64,000 nt of DNA. Origin: Primula veris (lineage: Eukaryota > Streptophyta > Magnoliopsida > Ericales > Primulaceae). Shown in pieces: positions 33,482 through 46,924 of the stretch; within the stretch, counting starts at the first letter, position 1; every line of letters begins with the position of its first letter. The stretch is taken from assembly GCA_963682055.1 (NCBI GenBank), contig OY821740.1:47636795-47700794 (forward strand), in the 5' to 3' direction. Made by a program: the position numbers and the translations under genes. The notes beneath the pieces were generated by a model. It ran no database searches and was not told the DNA's origin. It was given only the letters and a program-made list of their open reading frames with translations.

Positions 33482-36400
33482 ATGAAGCAGATTCGTCGAT
33501 GCTCGAGGATATTTATCCTCTCTCTCCTCTTTCTATCTGTAGTTTTACCGATCTTTCTTATTTCTGGTCGATTAAAGAATTTAAATTCCGAAGGTAAATT
33601 AATTTCATGGATTTGTTGTATTATGATGATTTTATTGGATTTTTGTTACGTTTTGAATAATTAATTGGTAATTCTTTTGCAGAATCAAGAGATCATATTG
33701 AAGATCTATCTAGCATTGTACGTATCATTTTGTTTATTTATTTATTTTGGAGGTTGGGAGAAGGAAATGGAATTTAGAAAATATAATAAGTTTTTTTTCT
33801 CGAAGTTACGATAAATATATACACCTGTCTTGCCTTCCTTCAAAAATAATTGTTCATTATTCCTATGCTAGATACAAGTCGAAAATTTGGACTTGAAATT
33901 GTTAATCTTTTCGCATTAAAATTTTGAAACTCGAAACAGTTTTGAAACGACGATTAAGAAAGTGACTAGAGAAAGGGTAGCTCAAAGGCTACTTGTTTGT
34001 TTGAACGAATATTTTAAGAAAATAAGCTAGTTTATCGAGGCTGCGAAAGAAAAGAAAAAAAAAGGTGTTTTTTTTCATCTTAAAATGTAATAAAACCTGA
34101 TGAGGTTCTAATTCGGCCAAACTAATGTAATGTAGCTTATAAGCAAAAAAATAACTTTACTTTAAAACTGCAATCAAACAAGTCTAAACTTATACAATAA
34201 TTTACCATTTATTGCATTTTTTGTGAATTGTCACTAGTGACATTTTTCTCTCTGTTCACAGAAATCTCGAATAGACTCTCTCCACTCTAATGCGGTAGAG
34301 GAGGTAATCTTGATATATTTTATATTTTAATGCTGATTGGTACTATTTATATTGTTGCTTATTTTTTTTGGAATTGGATTGGTTGATTATGGTGTAGAAA
34401 GATGGTGAAAGCTTAAAAGAACCACTACCAGTTGTATATAAAGATAAAGATAAAGATACTAGTTCTATTGACAACATTTCTCTTGAGATCAGATCCGACC
34501 AATCTGGAAATGATAATGACAACACAAATGTTGTCGAAAGTAATGGTTAGTGCCCATAATACAATTTTTACTCATATATTGAATTTTCATTCGTTTGTCT
34601 TCTTTTCGAATTCTAATGTATTTGTGTGATTGACTTCTAGGTGAAAATTCGGAGAAGCAAGTTACCAAAGAAATTCAACAAGAGAAACCATCTGTTGTGT
34701 TTGGGGGAAAGGTACAATATGAAATGTGTTGCAACTGCTAATTGTTAAGATTTTTGCTGTTGCGGATTTTCCTCAAGTAAGCTGGATTATCACAGATTCA
34801 TAAAAGCTAGATTCGTTATTCTTGGAATTTTTAGTTTTTCCAAGAAAAATGACCAGAAAAGCTTAGAATTTTTAGCTCACCACGACGTATAGTCTTAGAG
34901 CTTTTTGCGACAATCTAAGAAGGCCATAGCTGATCTTGCCAGTTCCTTTAGAAAGCCGGAAATTGCTGTTAGCTTATTAAGAGAACCTGCTTAAAGACAT
35001 ATTTTTTCTTGTAGTTTTATGATTCAAAAGTTAATGAGATGGCTTACTATGATTCAGATTTTAGAAACAAATGTGAGACAAAATATAGTACAAGTTGGAA
35101 TATGGGGTTTTTAGAGAGTTTGCCAAAAGTAATTATAACTTGGTTTGGTTATCTTTGACAGGAACTGCCGAAGCAGACTAATAGGGAAAAAGAAAATGTA
35201 CACTTACAACACTCAAAGGGGCCGTCAGATGAGAAAGTAAGTGAGATAAGAGACCAATTGATTAGGGCAAGAGCATATTTACGATTTGCACCACCAGGTA
35301 GCAACTCCCAGTTGGTGAAAGAATTGAAAGCACGAATTAAGGAGCTGGAACGAGGTTTAGGTGAAACGACCAAAGATTCTTCTTTGTCTAAGGGGTATGT
35401 CTCTCTCTCTCTCTCTCTCCCCCTCATCTAGTTAGCTAAGTTCACTTTGTGCTAGCTCTCGAACCCCATGATTATATTTTTTATTTAGTGTTTACATGAG
35501 TCCCCACTGGCCGGATGTTGGTAGGCATAAACTAAGAAGTATCTATTAGTTTTAGATTGGGTAAATAACCTGTTTAAGCTCTACTCCGATTAACGCAATT
35601 TCTTTTAGCAAATTAATTGACTTGGGATAACATATAAAATTGATAGTAGATTGATTTCATTTGATTCTGGAACTGTACTCTAAACTTTGCCTAGTGAATA
35701 GATATGAAAAGGCCTTGTTTATTTAACAGTAATGATCTTATTGGATAAAATGGTGTTTAAAGAAAAGCCTGATTTAGACAACTTTCTTGGCTAATTAGTA
35801 ATTTTTTGAAACTGTCATTAACTTCTTACTGACTGCTTCAGGTCCTGGTTGTAGTTCACACTATTTACTTCTTTAAAATATAATGGACTACATTTAATGT
35901 TTCTAAATTAGTATATTTTCTCTTCAGTGCTTTAAAGAGATCACGGGAAATGGAGAATACATTATCAAAAGCTAGCCGTGTTTACACAGACTGCCCGTCA
36001 ATGGTCAATAAACTTCGAGCTATGACATATAACGTAGAAGAACAAGGAAGGGTTATGAGAAAACAATCTTCTTTTCTTATTCAGCTAGCTGGAAGAACCA
36101 CTCCAAAAGGCCTCCATTGTCTCTCTATGAAGCTAACTGCCGAATATTTTGCAAGAACACCTGAAGAGAGAGAGTTTCCGAACCAGGAAAGACTGAGGGA
36201 TCCTGATCTTTATCACTTTGCCATATTTTCTGACAATATTTTGGCTTGTGCTGTGGTCGTGAACTCTACCATCTCTGCCTCTAGGGTAAGCTGATTGAAC
36301 TATTTTCATCATTTTGAGCTTTTGAGGGGTTCATTTGGCTCAATAAATTATTGAGCTTGCAGTTTTACGATTTCCGTTCAAATGAATCACTAAATCAAGT

Positions 36401-38483
36401 TTTTATTTGTTATGTTTTTAAAGAGTCGATCAGTAGACAGAATTGTTTCAATATGAGGACACTCTTTAAAGTTCTCTGATTGAAGACAAATTTCGTAATT
36501 ATTGGGGTGAAATGCAGCAAGGGTCACCATACTTTGGATCAAGATTCTTTTTATTCATCCTTACTAAAACCGTTCTAATTGAAACTATGGAACCATATGT
36601 GTAACTTATCAAACTTATGAGGATCAGAACTATGTGGACCAAGTATAATTTCTTTCAAAGTTTGGGGACCATTACTATGGTTCGTCCTTATTTTGTTGTG
36701 TTAATATTGATTTTTTTGCATGTCCAGGAACCAGAGAAGATAGTCTTTCATATTGTGACGGATTCCATAAATCTCCCAGCATTGTCAATGTGGTTCCTAT
36801 TAAACCCTACTGTTAATTCTGCAATCCAGATCCAAAGTATTGACAATTTTAAAGGGTTTCTTACCAAGTATGGTGCAACTTTAAGGCAACAAAACTCACG
36901 TGACCCAAGATTTATCTCCGGATTAAATTACCTTCGCTTCTATCTGCCTGATATGTTTCCTTTTCTTGATAAAATTGTACTTTTCGACCATGATGTTGTA
37001 GTGCAAAAAGATCTGTCAGGGCTTTGGGACATCGATTTAGAGGGTAAAGTAAATGGGGCAGTGGAGACTTGCTATGAAGGCGAGTCGGTATATCGGCGTA
37101 TGGATATGTATCTCAACTTTTCGGACCCAATGGTGGCAAATAGATTTAACAGAGAGACATGTACATGGGCGTTTGGAATGAATGTGTTTAATCTTGGGGA
37201 GTGGAGAAAGCGAGATTTAACTGGCGTGTATCATAAGTACTTGCAAATGGTAACCTCTTTCTCTCTTCTCTTTACCAGTGCATGTTTGTTGGTTGGTTTT
37301 CTTATATATGCTCATGGACCTGTTGGTTTTGTGTTTAGTTGAGTTTGTACTTTTGTCGGTAATTATTTTATGAATAATCACCAAGTTATTTGTGGGCTGG
37401 CTTGAGGTTGAAATTATTCTTCTTGTTGTATATGAAAATTTTGTATCCGACATTCTGTGATAGTCACTATGTTATATTCTTATTTAAATGAGAGGACTTG
37501 TGTGTTTTTGTATATATGGCAAACATGCTTCTTTATTTGCTCCAAATTGTAATAAGATCAAAAGTAGTTATATATTCCTTTTCTTCTTCGTGTACCTTGT
37601 TGAAACTATTCCAAAAGAATTCTAACTTACTGACTATCCAGCCCTCTAGTTAATGAAGCAAAATGATAGTATCCTTTGTAGGCGATACGAAATTGTAACG
37701 TGCGCAAATTATTGGATTTCCATTTTCCTATTAGTTTTAGGAATTCCTTTCTAATTTACAATTGAAACAGAAGGTATAGTGTGGAAAATATATGATATTA
37801 GTGGTAGTAAACTTAAGGTATCATATACAGTATTCTTGGCAGTGATAATTGCAAGCTAAAACATTGCTTTGTTAATAAGAGCCACGTAAAAATGCTTTAG
37901 CAGCAGAGGTTTGTGTCTTCACTGGAGTTTTATTTTGTGTGTCCGCTCTCTCTCTCTAAGAGGGTTTACGTTCTAACTCTTCTAAAGCCACGTTTTTTTT
38001 AACTTTCCTTCTATAAGATTGGGCATGGGGCTGATATAATACGATATCAGAAGGCTTGGTTGAATGTGTTTTCTGCAATTTGTTAGTGGAGAAACCTTGT
38101 TCTGCTGCATTTCATGTTCTTTTCGTTTTTGTTCCTTTTCTGTCCACAGTGGTAACTATTACAAGCAACTTAATTTATTTTTTCTAATTTATTTTCTAAT
38201 GTGCCAGGGACAAAAGAAGCCATTGTGGACGGCAGGTAGTTTACCCCTAGGTTGGGTCACTTTTTACAACCATACGGTTGGCTTGGACAAGTCATGGCAA
38301 GCACTTGGTCTCGGTTATGATTCTGGGGTAAAACAGGAACAAATTAAGCAAGCAGCAGTTCTACACTTTGACGGGATTATGAAACCATGGCTTGATATTG
38401 GTTTAGAAAAATACAAAAATTATTGGAGGAGACACGTTAACTATGATCATCCCTATCTTCAACAATGCAATATACAAAGATAG
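33482..38483 (+). CDS. GAUT: GAUT-type glycosyltransferase (galacturonosyltransferase family, GT8)
   Basis: Nine exons, 33482-33593, 33683-33717, 34262-34303, 34398-34545, 34641-34711, 35162-35394, 35928-36285, 36728-37249 and 38208-38483, close in frame at 598 aa. A short Arg-rich cytoplasmic start (MKQIRRCSR) precedes one signal-anchor helix (IFILSLLFLSVVLPIFLI), so this is a type II Golgi protein. A variable stem follows to about residue 170, then a coiled, charged region (ARAYLRFAPPGSNSQLVKEL). The GT8 catalytic part contains HIVTDSINLPALSMWFLLNP, the DxD-type metal/nucleotide-sugar site in LFDHDVVVQKD, TCTWAFGMNVFNL, KPLWTAGSLPLGW and HFDGIMKPWLDIG. Members build pectin homogalacturonan. 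The closest clade seems to be GAUT5/6, judged from memory of those sequences, not from alignment. Confidence 0.92.
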
Positions 38484-41400
38484 CAAATTTTAGAAGCCGA
38501 TATTATATGCTTGGAGCCCTGGTCACACAGATTAGCGTTTATAAGCTTAAATAGAGGAATGCATGTTCTTCACTCCATCAATCTCATTTTTTCACCAACT
38601 TTGGTGTAGAGTTATACTTTTTATACGCTCTTACCGAAACTTGCCCGGCCATAGTCATTTACAGAGATGAGTCCAGTTGATAGCGATAGTAGGGAAAGAG
38701 TAATATTGGTATAGGCTATGATTCATGTTTTTTGTGTATACCTAACTCGCTCAAGAATTCATTTACTGACTGTAGATTACTTGATTTATTTTGCTTAGAT
38801 GGAGTATCTTGATTTTTTCTTTCTTCTTCTTGTTTCCAATTGAATTCGGTTTAAAACTTCCATAATTACAGAATGGTTGCAGTTTTTGAGCTAAATAGTT
38901 GATTTTCTTTAACATTATAAAAAGCTAGATTTTTGAATGATTTTAAGTTATCTTAATCCTTGACACACTTTGTTGTCAAATTTAAACCAGTTGTAATGGA
39001 AAATAATTTTATGGAAAACTTAACGTAGATATAAGATGACGGTTTTGGTGTATTCATTTCTTCAATAATTCAGAAGTACTATCCTAGGACGTTGCACTCT
39101 AAAATGATATTCTCACTTTTGTTACACTTTCAAACCACTCCACGGGACCACATGTCACCGTTAGCTGAAAACTTTAATATAGTGAACTTGTTAAAATACA
39201 CTAATTTAATTTCGTTTTAATCTGTCACATATGATGAAGTGTGAATCTTGACCAGTACATAGTAGCTGATGTCCAGGTTTCAATAAGTTTTAGACAAAAA
39301 GGAATTCCGATAATTAGTTAAGAAAACATAAACTTTATGGTTATAAAATTTGATGCGTGACTAGGGGTGGGCAAAAATCCGGACCAAACCGTTCAAAGCC
39401 GCAACCCAAACCGACCCTTCATGGGTTGTGTTGGGTTGGGTTGAACTTTTTAAAATAAGGAATATCAATCCGAACCAAAGCACACCACATTTATTATAAG
39501 CGGGTCGGTTCGGGTTAAGATTTTAAAACCGCGGGCCAAACCGTAAAAAAATATAAATTAGTTAAATATACATATGAATGATTAAATATGCATATTGATA
39601 ATCAAATATACATAATAATACATTTATTCCTATAGATTGTGATCAATCAAACACCTAATATTTTGGCTTACACCATCTTTTAATTTACAATTTTAAGTTG
39701 TAAGTTTAATTTACATTTATGTGAATGTTTAATTTGTAAGTTTTGTCAAACTTTTATATTTTCGAGTTTCATTTTTATATTTTATGGTTGAATTTGCATA
39801 TTTTATAAAGTTACAAACCGCGAACCAAAACCTCTCTTTTTTCTTCACCATCCCACCCTCTCTTTCTCTCTCTTCATAACCGCAAAATAGGATTCGTTTG
39901 ATCCTCGCTCAGTCGGTAATAATTACTATTTTTTTACTACATTTTGTTGTGTGTAACTGTTTGTATTTGTAGTGAAATTACATTACCTAATTATTACCAA
40001 TGACAAGTGAAGTGTTTGATGAAATGTCTAGATTAAAATCTTATTTTTGTACTGATTTGATGTTCATATTAACTGAACTTGGAGAGTATAAGAACTTATT
40101 TGGATCGTTTTAAGCTAATTATTTAGTTTTTTTAAGATAGTCAAAACCCCATAATTAATCTCTTTAAAATTTAGGTACTTATGCTCAATGATGTTTCTTT
40201 TTACTCTTTGTTTTTAACTTTGACGCTCGCTATGCTATGTTGATAAGTACCAAATCTTAAACAAAAATAAAAAATGTGGGTTTTTGATAATTACGTCCCA
40301 AAGTATGTATTAAAACAATACATTTCCCTAAATTATAAATCTTATGTAGCTTTTTTCAGGCTGGATACCAAAAAATAACTTGGAATTTTTGAGCTGACAA
40401 ACTAAATGCTATACAACTTGTAATCCTAAAAAGGATTGAAAGCCTCAAACACAAAAGCACAAAGATTGCACATTTTTCACATTTATTCATTATGTGTCTC
40501 TGTTTGTGATATTAAGTCCATTGATAGTGGTTTTGTCTTTCTTGGAGATTATGCTTCGACCTATACTATACATGTGATTGTTTTAGCAAATTCTTGCGTC
40601 TTCTCTTTGATTTCTTCTCTGTATGTCTTTTGCACTTTTTGCGTTTCGCAGTCTTACAATTATTCTTACTTCTGGGATTTTCTTTTTGGTTACTTATTAT
40701 TCCTTCTACCTCTTTCATTGTGTGTGAACAAAGACCTTATCTATTGTAATAGTATCCTTGCTCTTTTCGCTTGTAGGTCGATTGAAAATAAATTGTTTAG
40801 TAAGTGTTTCTTCTTCTGAATGGTTATGGTAACCTTGACTGTTAATTGAAAATTAGGACTGAATTGGATATGGAGTTGAATCCCTATTATCCCCACCTCA
40901 TCATCACAACTTAAGAACGGGCATTTTTTTACAAAACTATGTTGCAAACTTGCCTGTATAATTTCTGCGCAAGTTTCAATTTATTTATACACTGAAGACT
41001 GAATTGCTTTCGGATATCCATTTTCTGCACTAACATAAAAAATAAGGCAGTTAGTATACCAACCTAAGATTTATTTGCTTTTGTACGTTACGTAGGAAAA
41101 GGGCTGGGACTTAAAATTTGAGAACGTGAAAGAATAATTTACAGAAATTGATAGAGATGGTAGGATATTGTATTAAATTAATTGGTTTTCGTGAATAATT
41201 AGTACACAATGTATGGTATTTTTATTTTTATTTCTATTTGGCACATTCAGTGTTCTAAATCGCCGAGAAATGTGATGTTAGTTTACTGTTCGCTAGTTTA
41301 TGTAGGCTTGTGTATATAATTGACATTTGATGATACGTTAGTGTAAAAAAATGTATTTAACCCTCATTTGCATTTACGTTTTTTTTGTTGGAATCGTAAG

Positions 41401-41591
41401 AATTCGCTACTAAGTCTACTTTCCAACTTGCGAACACAGAAAATTTGATACGTTAGTTACACATAGGTCGACATGTCAGGATACAGTGTTTATGTACAAA
41501 TGTTGCATAAAAAAGTTGTTTTCACAATTATGCTTATTTATCTCACAATTGATCCAGGATATGTTTTGTAGGTTACAAATCACACTTTCTG
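38484..41591. other. Intergenic region with possible upstream exon of the folate gene
   Basis: No coding gene was seen. It holds the GAUT 3' flank and a TE remnant rich in GGGTTGGGTTG/AACCC text (39363-39560). A CT-rich stretch with a possible donor (TCAGTCG/GTAATA near 39914) and the AG at 41571-41572 (TTTTGTAG) could bound a 5'-UTR intron of HPPK/DHPS. This is inference. An open frame of 127 codons at 40436-40819 has no recognisable domain. Confidence 0.4.
39363..39560. mobile_element. TE remnant with AACCC/GGGTT repeats
   Basis: It begins AGGGGTGGGCAAAAATCCGG, a start often seen in plant hAT-type MITEs, and continues with repeated ACCAAACCG and GGGTTGGGTTG text. The matching right end was not found. 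Confidence 0.35.
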
Positions 41592-43127
41592 ATGATGAAC
41601 ATTTTTAGACATCTTTCCTCAACAAAACACCTATTCATTAGTGGCAATCGCATCAAATCTCGGAAAGCATTTCTATCTTTATTCAGCTCATCTACAGACG
41701 CTAAGGTAGAGGTGCATACACCGGAACACGAAGTAGTAATAGCTATTGGTAGCAATGTCGGCAATAGACTTAAAAATTTCGATGAAGCATTACATATGAT
41801 GAAAAATTCAGGGATTGAAATCACTAAACACGGATGGTTATATGAGACGGAACCTGCTTACGTGACAGATCAGCCTCTCTTCCTCAACTCTGCCGTTAGA
41901 GCTGTTACGAAACTCGGGCCCCATGAGTTATTACATGTATTAAAAAAAATTGAAAAGGACATTGGGCGCACAGAAGGTATAAGGTACGGCCCACGGGTAA
42001 TAGATTTGGACATTTTGTTTTACGGAAAATTCAGAATACAATCAGATATTCTTACGGTCCCACACGAGAGGATCTGGGAGAGACCTTTTGTTATGGCCCC
42101 TTTACTGGACTTAGTCGGAACACATATCGATAGTGATACCGTTGCCAGCTGGCATTCTCTCTCATCCCATAGCGGAGGGCTTTTTGGTTCATGGGAAAAA
42201 CTCGGGGGAGAGTCTCTTATTGGAAAAGATGGGATGAAAAGGGTTTTACCTGTTGGACATCGTTTATGGGATTGGTCATCAAAAACATCTGTCATGGGTG
42301 TCCTTAACCTTACCCCAGATAGCTTTAGTGATGGGGGAAAGTTTCTCTCTCATCAGGCTGCAGTTTCTCGTGTACGAGATATGATATACGAGGGTGCTGA
42401 TATAATTGATATAGGCGCACAATCTACGCGTCCAAATGCATCAAGGGTTTCGGTTGAGGAAGAATTGGATAGGCTTATCCCTGTTCTTGAATCTGTATCA
42501 AATATTCCCGAGGCCAAAAATAAACTAATTTCTGTGGATACTTTTTATTCCGAGGTCGCTCTAGAGGCGATTAATAGTGGAGCTCATATTATTAACGACG
42601 TCTCTAGCGGTAATCTAGACTCGAAAATGCTCGGTGTTATTGCGGACTTGAAGGTCCCATATATAGCTATGCATATGAGGGGAGATCCATCTACAATGCA
42701 GAATATCGAAAACTTGGATTATACAAATGTTTGTGCAGAAGTAGCTTCTGAGATATACTCTCATGTTCGAGAAATCGAACTATCGGGTATTCCTTCTTGG
42801 AGGGTAATTATTGATCCTGGGATAGGATTTTCGAAAACTGTGGATCAAAATTTGGATATTTTGACTGGTTTATCAGTCATCCGAAGTGAATTAGGGAGGG
42901 ATAGCTTAGGGTTATCTCGTTCTCCTTTACTGATAGGACCTTCTAGAAAGAGGTTTTTAGGTGACATTTGTGGTCGGTCTGTTGCGGTAGAGAGAGATTC
43001 GGCGACTGTGGCAGCTGTTACGGCTGGGGTTTTGGGTGGTGCAAATATTGTGAGAGTGCATAATCTTAGGGATAATGTTGATGCTGTGAAGCTGTGTGAT
43101 GCAATTCAAACACGGAGAAAAAAATAG
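41592..43127 (+). CDS. HPPK-DHPS: Bifunctional HPPK/DHPS, folate biosynthesis
   Basis: One open frame of 511 aa. Residues 1-45 are Ser/Arg/Lys-rich with few acids, as in a mitochondrial presequence, and plant HPPK/DHPS is mitochondrial. HPPK, about 46-175, has IAIGSNVGNRLKNFDEAL and the signature YGPRVIDLDILFYG (pyrophosphate transfer to 6-hydroxymethyldihydropterin). DHPS, about 230-505, has VMGVLNLTPDSFSDGG, ADIIDIGAQSTRPN, ISVDTFYSEVA, INDVSSG, MHMRGDPSTMQ, IIDPGIGFSKT, LIGPSRKRFLG and, last, a VRVHNLRD end (condensation with p-aminobenzoate to dihydropteroate). All the motifs expected of both active sites seem present. The first of two adjacent ATGs is used. An acceptor-like TTTTGTAG 19 bp upstream suggests a leader intron. 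Confidence 0.95.
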   Translation: MMNIFRHLSSTKHLFISGNRIKSRKAFLSLFSSSTDAKVEVHTPEHEVVIAIGSNVGNRLKNFDEALHMMKNSGIEITKHGWLYETEPAYVTDQPLFLNSAVRAVTKLGPHELLHVLKKIEKDIGRTEGIRYGPRVIDLDILFYGKFRIQSDILTVPHERIWERPFVMAPLLDLVGTHIDSDTVASWHSLSSHSGGLFGSWEKLGGESLIGKDGMKRVLPVGHRLWDWSSKTSVMGVLNLTPDSFSDGGKFLSHQAAVSRVRDMIYEGADIIDIGAQSTRPNASRVSVEEELDRLIPVLESVSNIPEAKNKLISVDTFYSEVALEAINSGAHIINDVSSGNLDSKMLGVIADLKVPYIAMHMRGDPSTMQNIENLDYTNVCAEVASEIYSHVREIELSGIPSWRVIIDPGIGFSKTVDQNLDILTGLSVIRSELGRDSLGLSRSPLLIGPSRKRFLGDICGRSVAVERDSATVAAVTAGVLGGANIVRVHNLRDNVDAVKLCDAIQTRRKK

Positions 43128-45797
43128 TAAGAAACATAGAAACTAAAATATAGCTTATTTCTAACTGTTGAACTTAAAAAGCTTTGATATCAAGGGCTTA
43201 CACTGCATGATTAATGAACCTCCCTGGATGTATTAATTTCAAATTAGCATTACATATTGATTGTTGAAACTAGGGAGGAATTGATACAAGTTCCCAGTTT
43301 GATTTTGGAATTTCGTATGGAATACATCTCCCCAACACTTTGCTCCCGCGGTGATAGCTGTAGTTCTGTTTAAATCTGTTTTGGAAGCTGGTAAAAAAAA
43401 AAGGAAACCAGACAGTGACTATGTTTTCTGATTTTCTCACAGTAACGATAAATTCCGAGTAATGTTATTTGTACAGATTCATACACAGTTTGATAAGGTG
43501 TCAGCTAATCCCACTCATACTTTTCTCTAGACTCTAATATCCAGCCAATCATTGTAAATAATGTTTTTCCGACCCAGCGACTAATAAGCAATCCGTGTTT
43601 GGATCTATATGAATAGTATTACTCATGAAACGCTTATAAACACGTGAAGAGTGAAGACATTGCATCGCATATCTGACCAAAATGAAAATTAAAACGCCTC
43701 TTTGTATGAGTTTCCTTGAAATTTTCTTATGTGGCTCGTTTTCCTTTCTCTAAATGCATATTATGAATTAAATTTTGCAGAATTAGTTGATTGCCGAGGG
43801 TGGATTTGGGCCCCTTATCATGATGGGTTTAAGAGTATTGCTTGCTACCTTCAATGTTTTGTATGTAAGGTTCATTTCCTACCAAAAGCAAAATACAATT
43901 GTTTTTCTTTCCACTATCCTATGAGGGTGCTTGACACTTGTTATTGAACTTTTTTCTTAAGTTATTATTTAGTTTTGTCCTCTGCTTGACAATGCGGAAT
44001 CTTCTTTAATTTTTTTAGATGATACGGATATGATTGAGAAATTGAATAAATGATTCTTGATTTCTTTAGTGGATTCACAATGTGATACAATATCGGGAGT
44101 CTACTATAGATGAGTATTTCGTGTTTTTCCACTTCAAAGCTTTCTTCTTGTAGGGTTTCTCTAGTTAATGGAAAAAATACTTGGTGACTGGCTGACTCTG
44201 CGATTTTAGTTGTTTGTCGATTATGTCACCTTCTGCATTATTTGTCTACCAATGTTACCATTGCTCTTGTTTTTTTTTATGTGAAAGTTTCGGGTTTTCG
44301 ATCTCAATTAGAAAATAATATCACTACCATATTAGACTCCGTTAAACACGCGTGTAGTTAAGTGTATCGTCCAGACAAATATCATTCACTGAACTTAATA
44401 TTTATTCTTGCAACTTTAGTGTGAGAGATTCGGTACAGGGTATCACAATTTATGATAACTTGATTGAGTTTGGCGTGTTCCCAATATTTTTGTTGCAATA
44501 AATGGTTTGACCTGTTAAAAAAAAAGATTGTGTTTGGCATTACCATCACTTAATGTTTTTATTATTTATGCAGTTTAATAGTTGCAACTAATTTTGATAA
44601 AGATATATGCAAACAAAATACTTCATTCCCAATTAACTTTCTTTTACGATATTACGTACAATTTTAACCGGGTTCTAACATGTATTAAAATTGTCGAAAT
44701 GAAAATTTTCAAAACTAAATCATATAATTTAATGTTTGAACTATATGATTAACTTTTAAAAAATTTCATTCCGACAATTTTGATACAAGTTATTGACCGA
44801 TCAAAATTGCACATAGTTTCGTAACGGATAATTAATTAGGAACAAATAGAGTAATGAATTTCTATTTTTTCCTTTACTTGAAGTTGGTTCCTTTTATCCT
44901 GTTATGGTCATTAGCCATTACTATCATTCATAATCGCTTGTTAAGAAATGTTTAAATGGAGCACTTTCGTCTACGTAATATATGCAGACATTATGTATAT
45001 GCATTAATAGGCAGTTTTGATAATTGTGTTTGTCTGATACATTCACCATTAAGTAAGAAGTCAAATTAGACAAATGCTTGGAGTTCATTGAAGAATTAAT
45101 ATGTTTCTAGAATAAAAAGGGTAGGAAATATACAACTTATTTACTTGTATCTTTATAAGAGGGGTATTAATTCTTCCTAAAATGTTTGGGCCGAAACTTG
45201 GAAATTTGATTAAAAAACACGTGAAACATACATGAATAATAGAATTCACTTAAACCATTTCTACAGTTCTACCCCTAATTGCCATTTGAAATAAGTAAGA
45301 TATATATACACTCCAAAAGCGTAAAACGTTGCTGTAAATATTTACGAGAAAATAAACATGGTTAAATGATATGTTTGGTTAAAATTTTGATTGTGTATTT
45401 CGAAATTAATAAATCCTTATAATATTATAAATAATACAAATATTTAAATCAACAATTTATCTTTGAAATTTGAGCTCTCAAGGGCCACAATGTTCTTTCC
45501 ATCCGCGATATTCCATACAAGTATGGTAATATATCGTCCCCGTTCTCTCATTTTCGAGTTAAGTTGCCATAAAAGTTACTCTTATACCATCTTCATCATG
45601 AAATTATCGGCCAAAAGTATAAATATCCTCATTCTCAATCTCATTGTCTGTACTATAATTTTAAGCTATAACATTGGCATAGACTATGAAGTAGTAGTAC
45701 TAATTAGTCCAATAGAGTCTACAGTGTACAGACTATTTTTATCTTTTTTACAGTTGAGATGAAAGTGGTTTTATACGCTAGGCTATCTTATTCTAAT

Positions 45798-46650
45798 GAT
45801 TTCAATTTTTATTTTTCAATTTTTTCAATTTGAATATCAAACTATAATAACTTTTCAATTTAAGTATCAATGTATAAATTAATCACGGAATCATGTTACG
45901 TGACATTTGACAAACATTAATTTGAGAAGGTAGGTGACAATTTTGCACAAACGTTTTTCCCAATTTCACACGTAACAAAGACAAAAAAATACGTTTAATA
46001 CACCAAACTATAGTGCTGTTAACGATTTGGGTAACCATCTTTCAAAATTTTCAATTTGGGTACCACGCTATAATAACTTTCCAATTTAAGTATTACCGTC
46101 TAAATTAATCACGGGATCATGTCACGTGACATTTGACAAACGTTAATTTGAGAGGATAATTTCGCAATTTTGCACTAAAATACGTAATCTTATAAAAAAA
46201 ATTCTCCCAATTTCACACATAATCCAAATTTTGTTACGTGTGAAATTGCGGGAAACATTTTTTTAGCCTGACATGTTTTTGCGCAAAATTATCAAATTAG
46301 TCTATCAAATTAACGTTTGTCAAATGTCACGTGACATGATTTCTTTTTAAATTTAGACGGTGATACCTACATTACAAAGTTATTACAGTGTGGTACCCAA
46401 ATTAAAAATTTTAAAAGTTGGGTATCCAAATCGTTAAAAGCAAATAGTTTGGTGTATTAAACGTATAAAACCCCTAACAAAAATTAACACATGATCCAAA
46501 TTTGGAAAAACGTTGTTCTACTATAATATATTTTGTTGCAGAATGACAAAATTATCATCTCACATTCAAGTTTATCAAGCACGTGTTGTCATGTAACATG
46601 ATTTCGTGATTAATTTAAACAATGATATCAAATTGAGAAATTTAAAATAT
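45798..46650. repeat. Nested inverted repeat (foldback), about 850 bp
   Basis: The inner arms, about 45990-46175 and 46290-46466, begin and end with ACGTTTAATACACCAAACTA and its complement. They share CGATTTGG, AATTTGGGTACCAC, ACCGTCTAAATT, ATCATGTCACGTGACATTTG and AACGTTAATTTGA. Outer, more decayed arms at about 45798-45975 and 46495-46650 carry the same kind of text (ATAATAACTTTTCAATTTAAG, ATCATGTTACGTGACATTTG). No transposase is present. Confidence 0.82.
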
Positions 46651-46679
46651 AAGTACCCAAAAGTTAAAACTATTTTTTT

Positions 46680-46806
46680 TCTGGAAGCAGAGTACCTGAC
46701 TTTGAGTCAGGATTACTTTGTTTTTCCAGACCATTAGATCTGTAATAAAATAACAGATCCAATAGTCTGAGAAGCAGAGTAACCCGAGTCAGAGTCACGT
46801 GCTCTA
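46680..46806. mobile_element. Palindromic MITE (GACTCTGAGTC type), copy 1
   Basis: The ends read GGAAGCAGAGTACCTGAC and, on the other strand, GAGGTAGAGCACGTGACTC. ATTTTTTTTCT occurs on both sides as a possible 9-11-bp target duplication. The inside is a palindrome around CAGACCATTAGATCTGT. It resembles 59754-59895. Confidence 0.7.
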
Positions 46807-46924
46807 CCTCATTTTTTTTCTGGGATAAAATCATAAAATAAAATAAGAAGGAAAACACTTTTCGTACTTTATTTTAGGAGTACCAATTTAAAAACCAAGG
46901 CGCGAAATAGTTCCCACCTCCCGC

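Noticed and set aside
40436..40819. Open frame of 127 codons
   Set aside because: It is Phe/Ser/Cys-rich in an AT-rich spacer, probably an intron of the folate gene leader, with no domain.
41592..43127. HPPK/DHPS as an intronless retrocopy
   Set aside because: The coding frame is uninterrupted, but it is intact, with no A-tail or flanking duplication seen, and a leader intron is likely.
43729..43947. Open frame of 72 codons with WIWAPYHDGFKSIACYL
   Set aside because: Interesting local peptide, but no splice partners or recognisable family were found.
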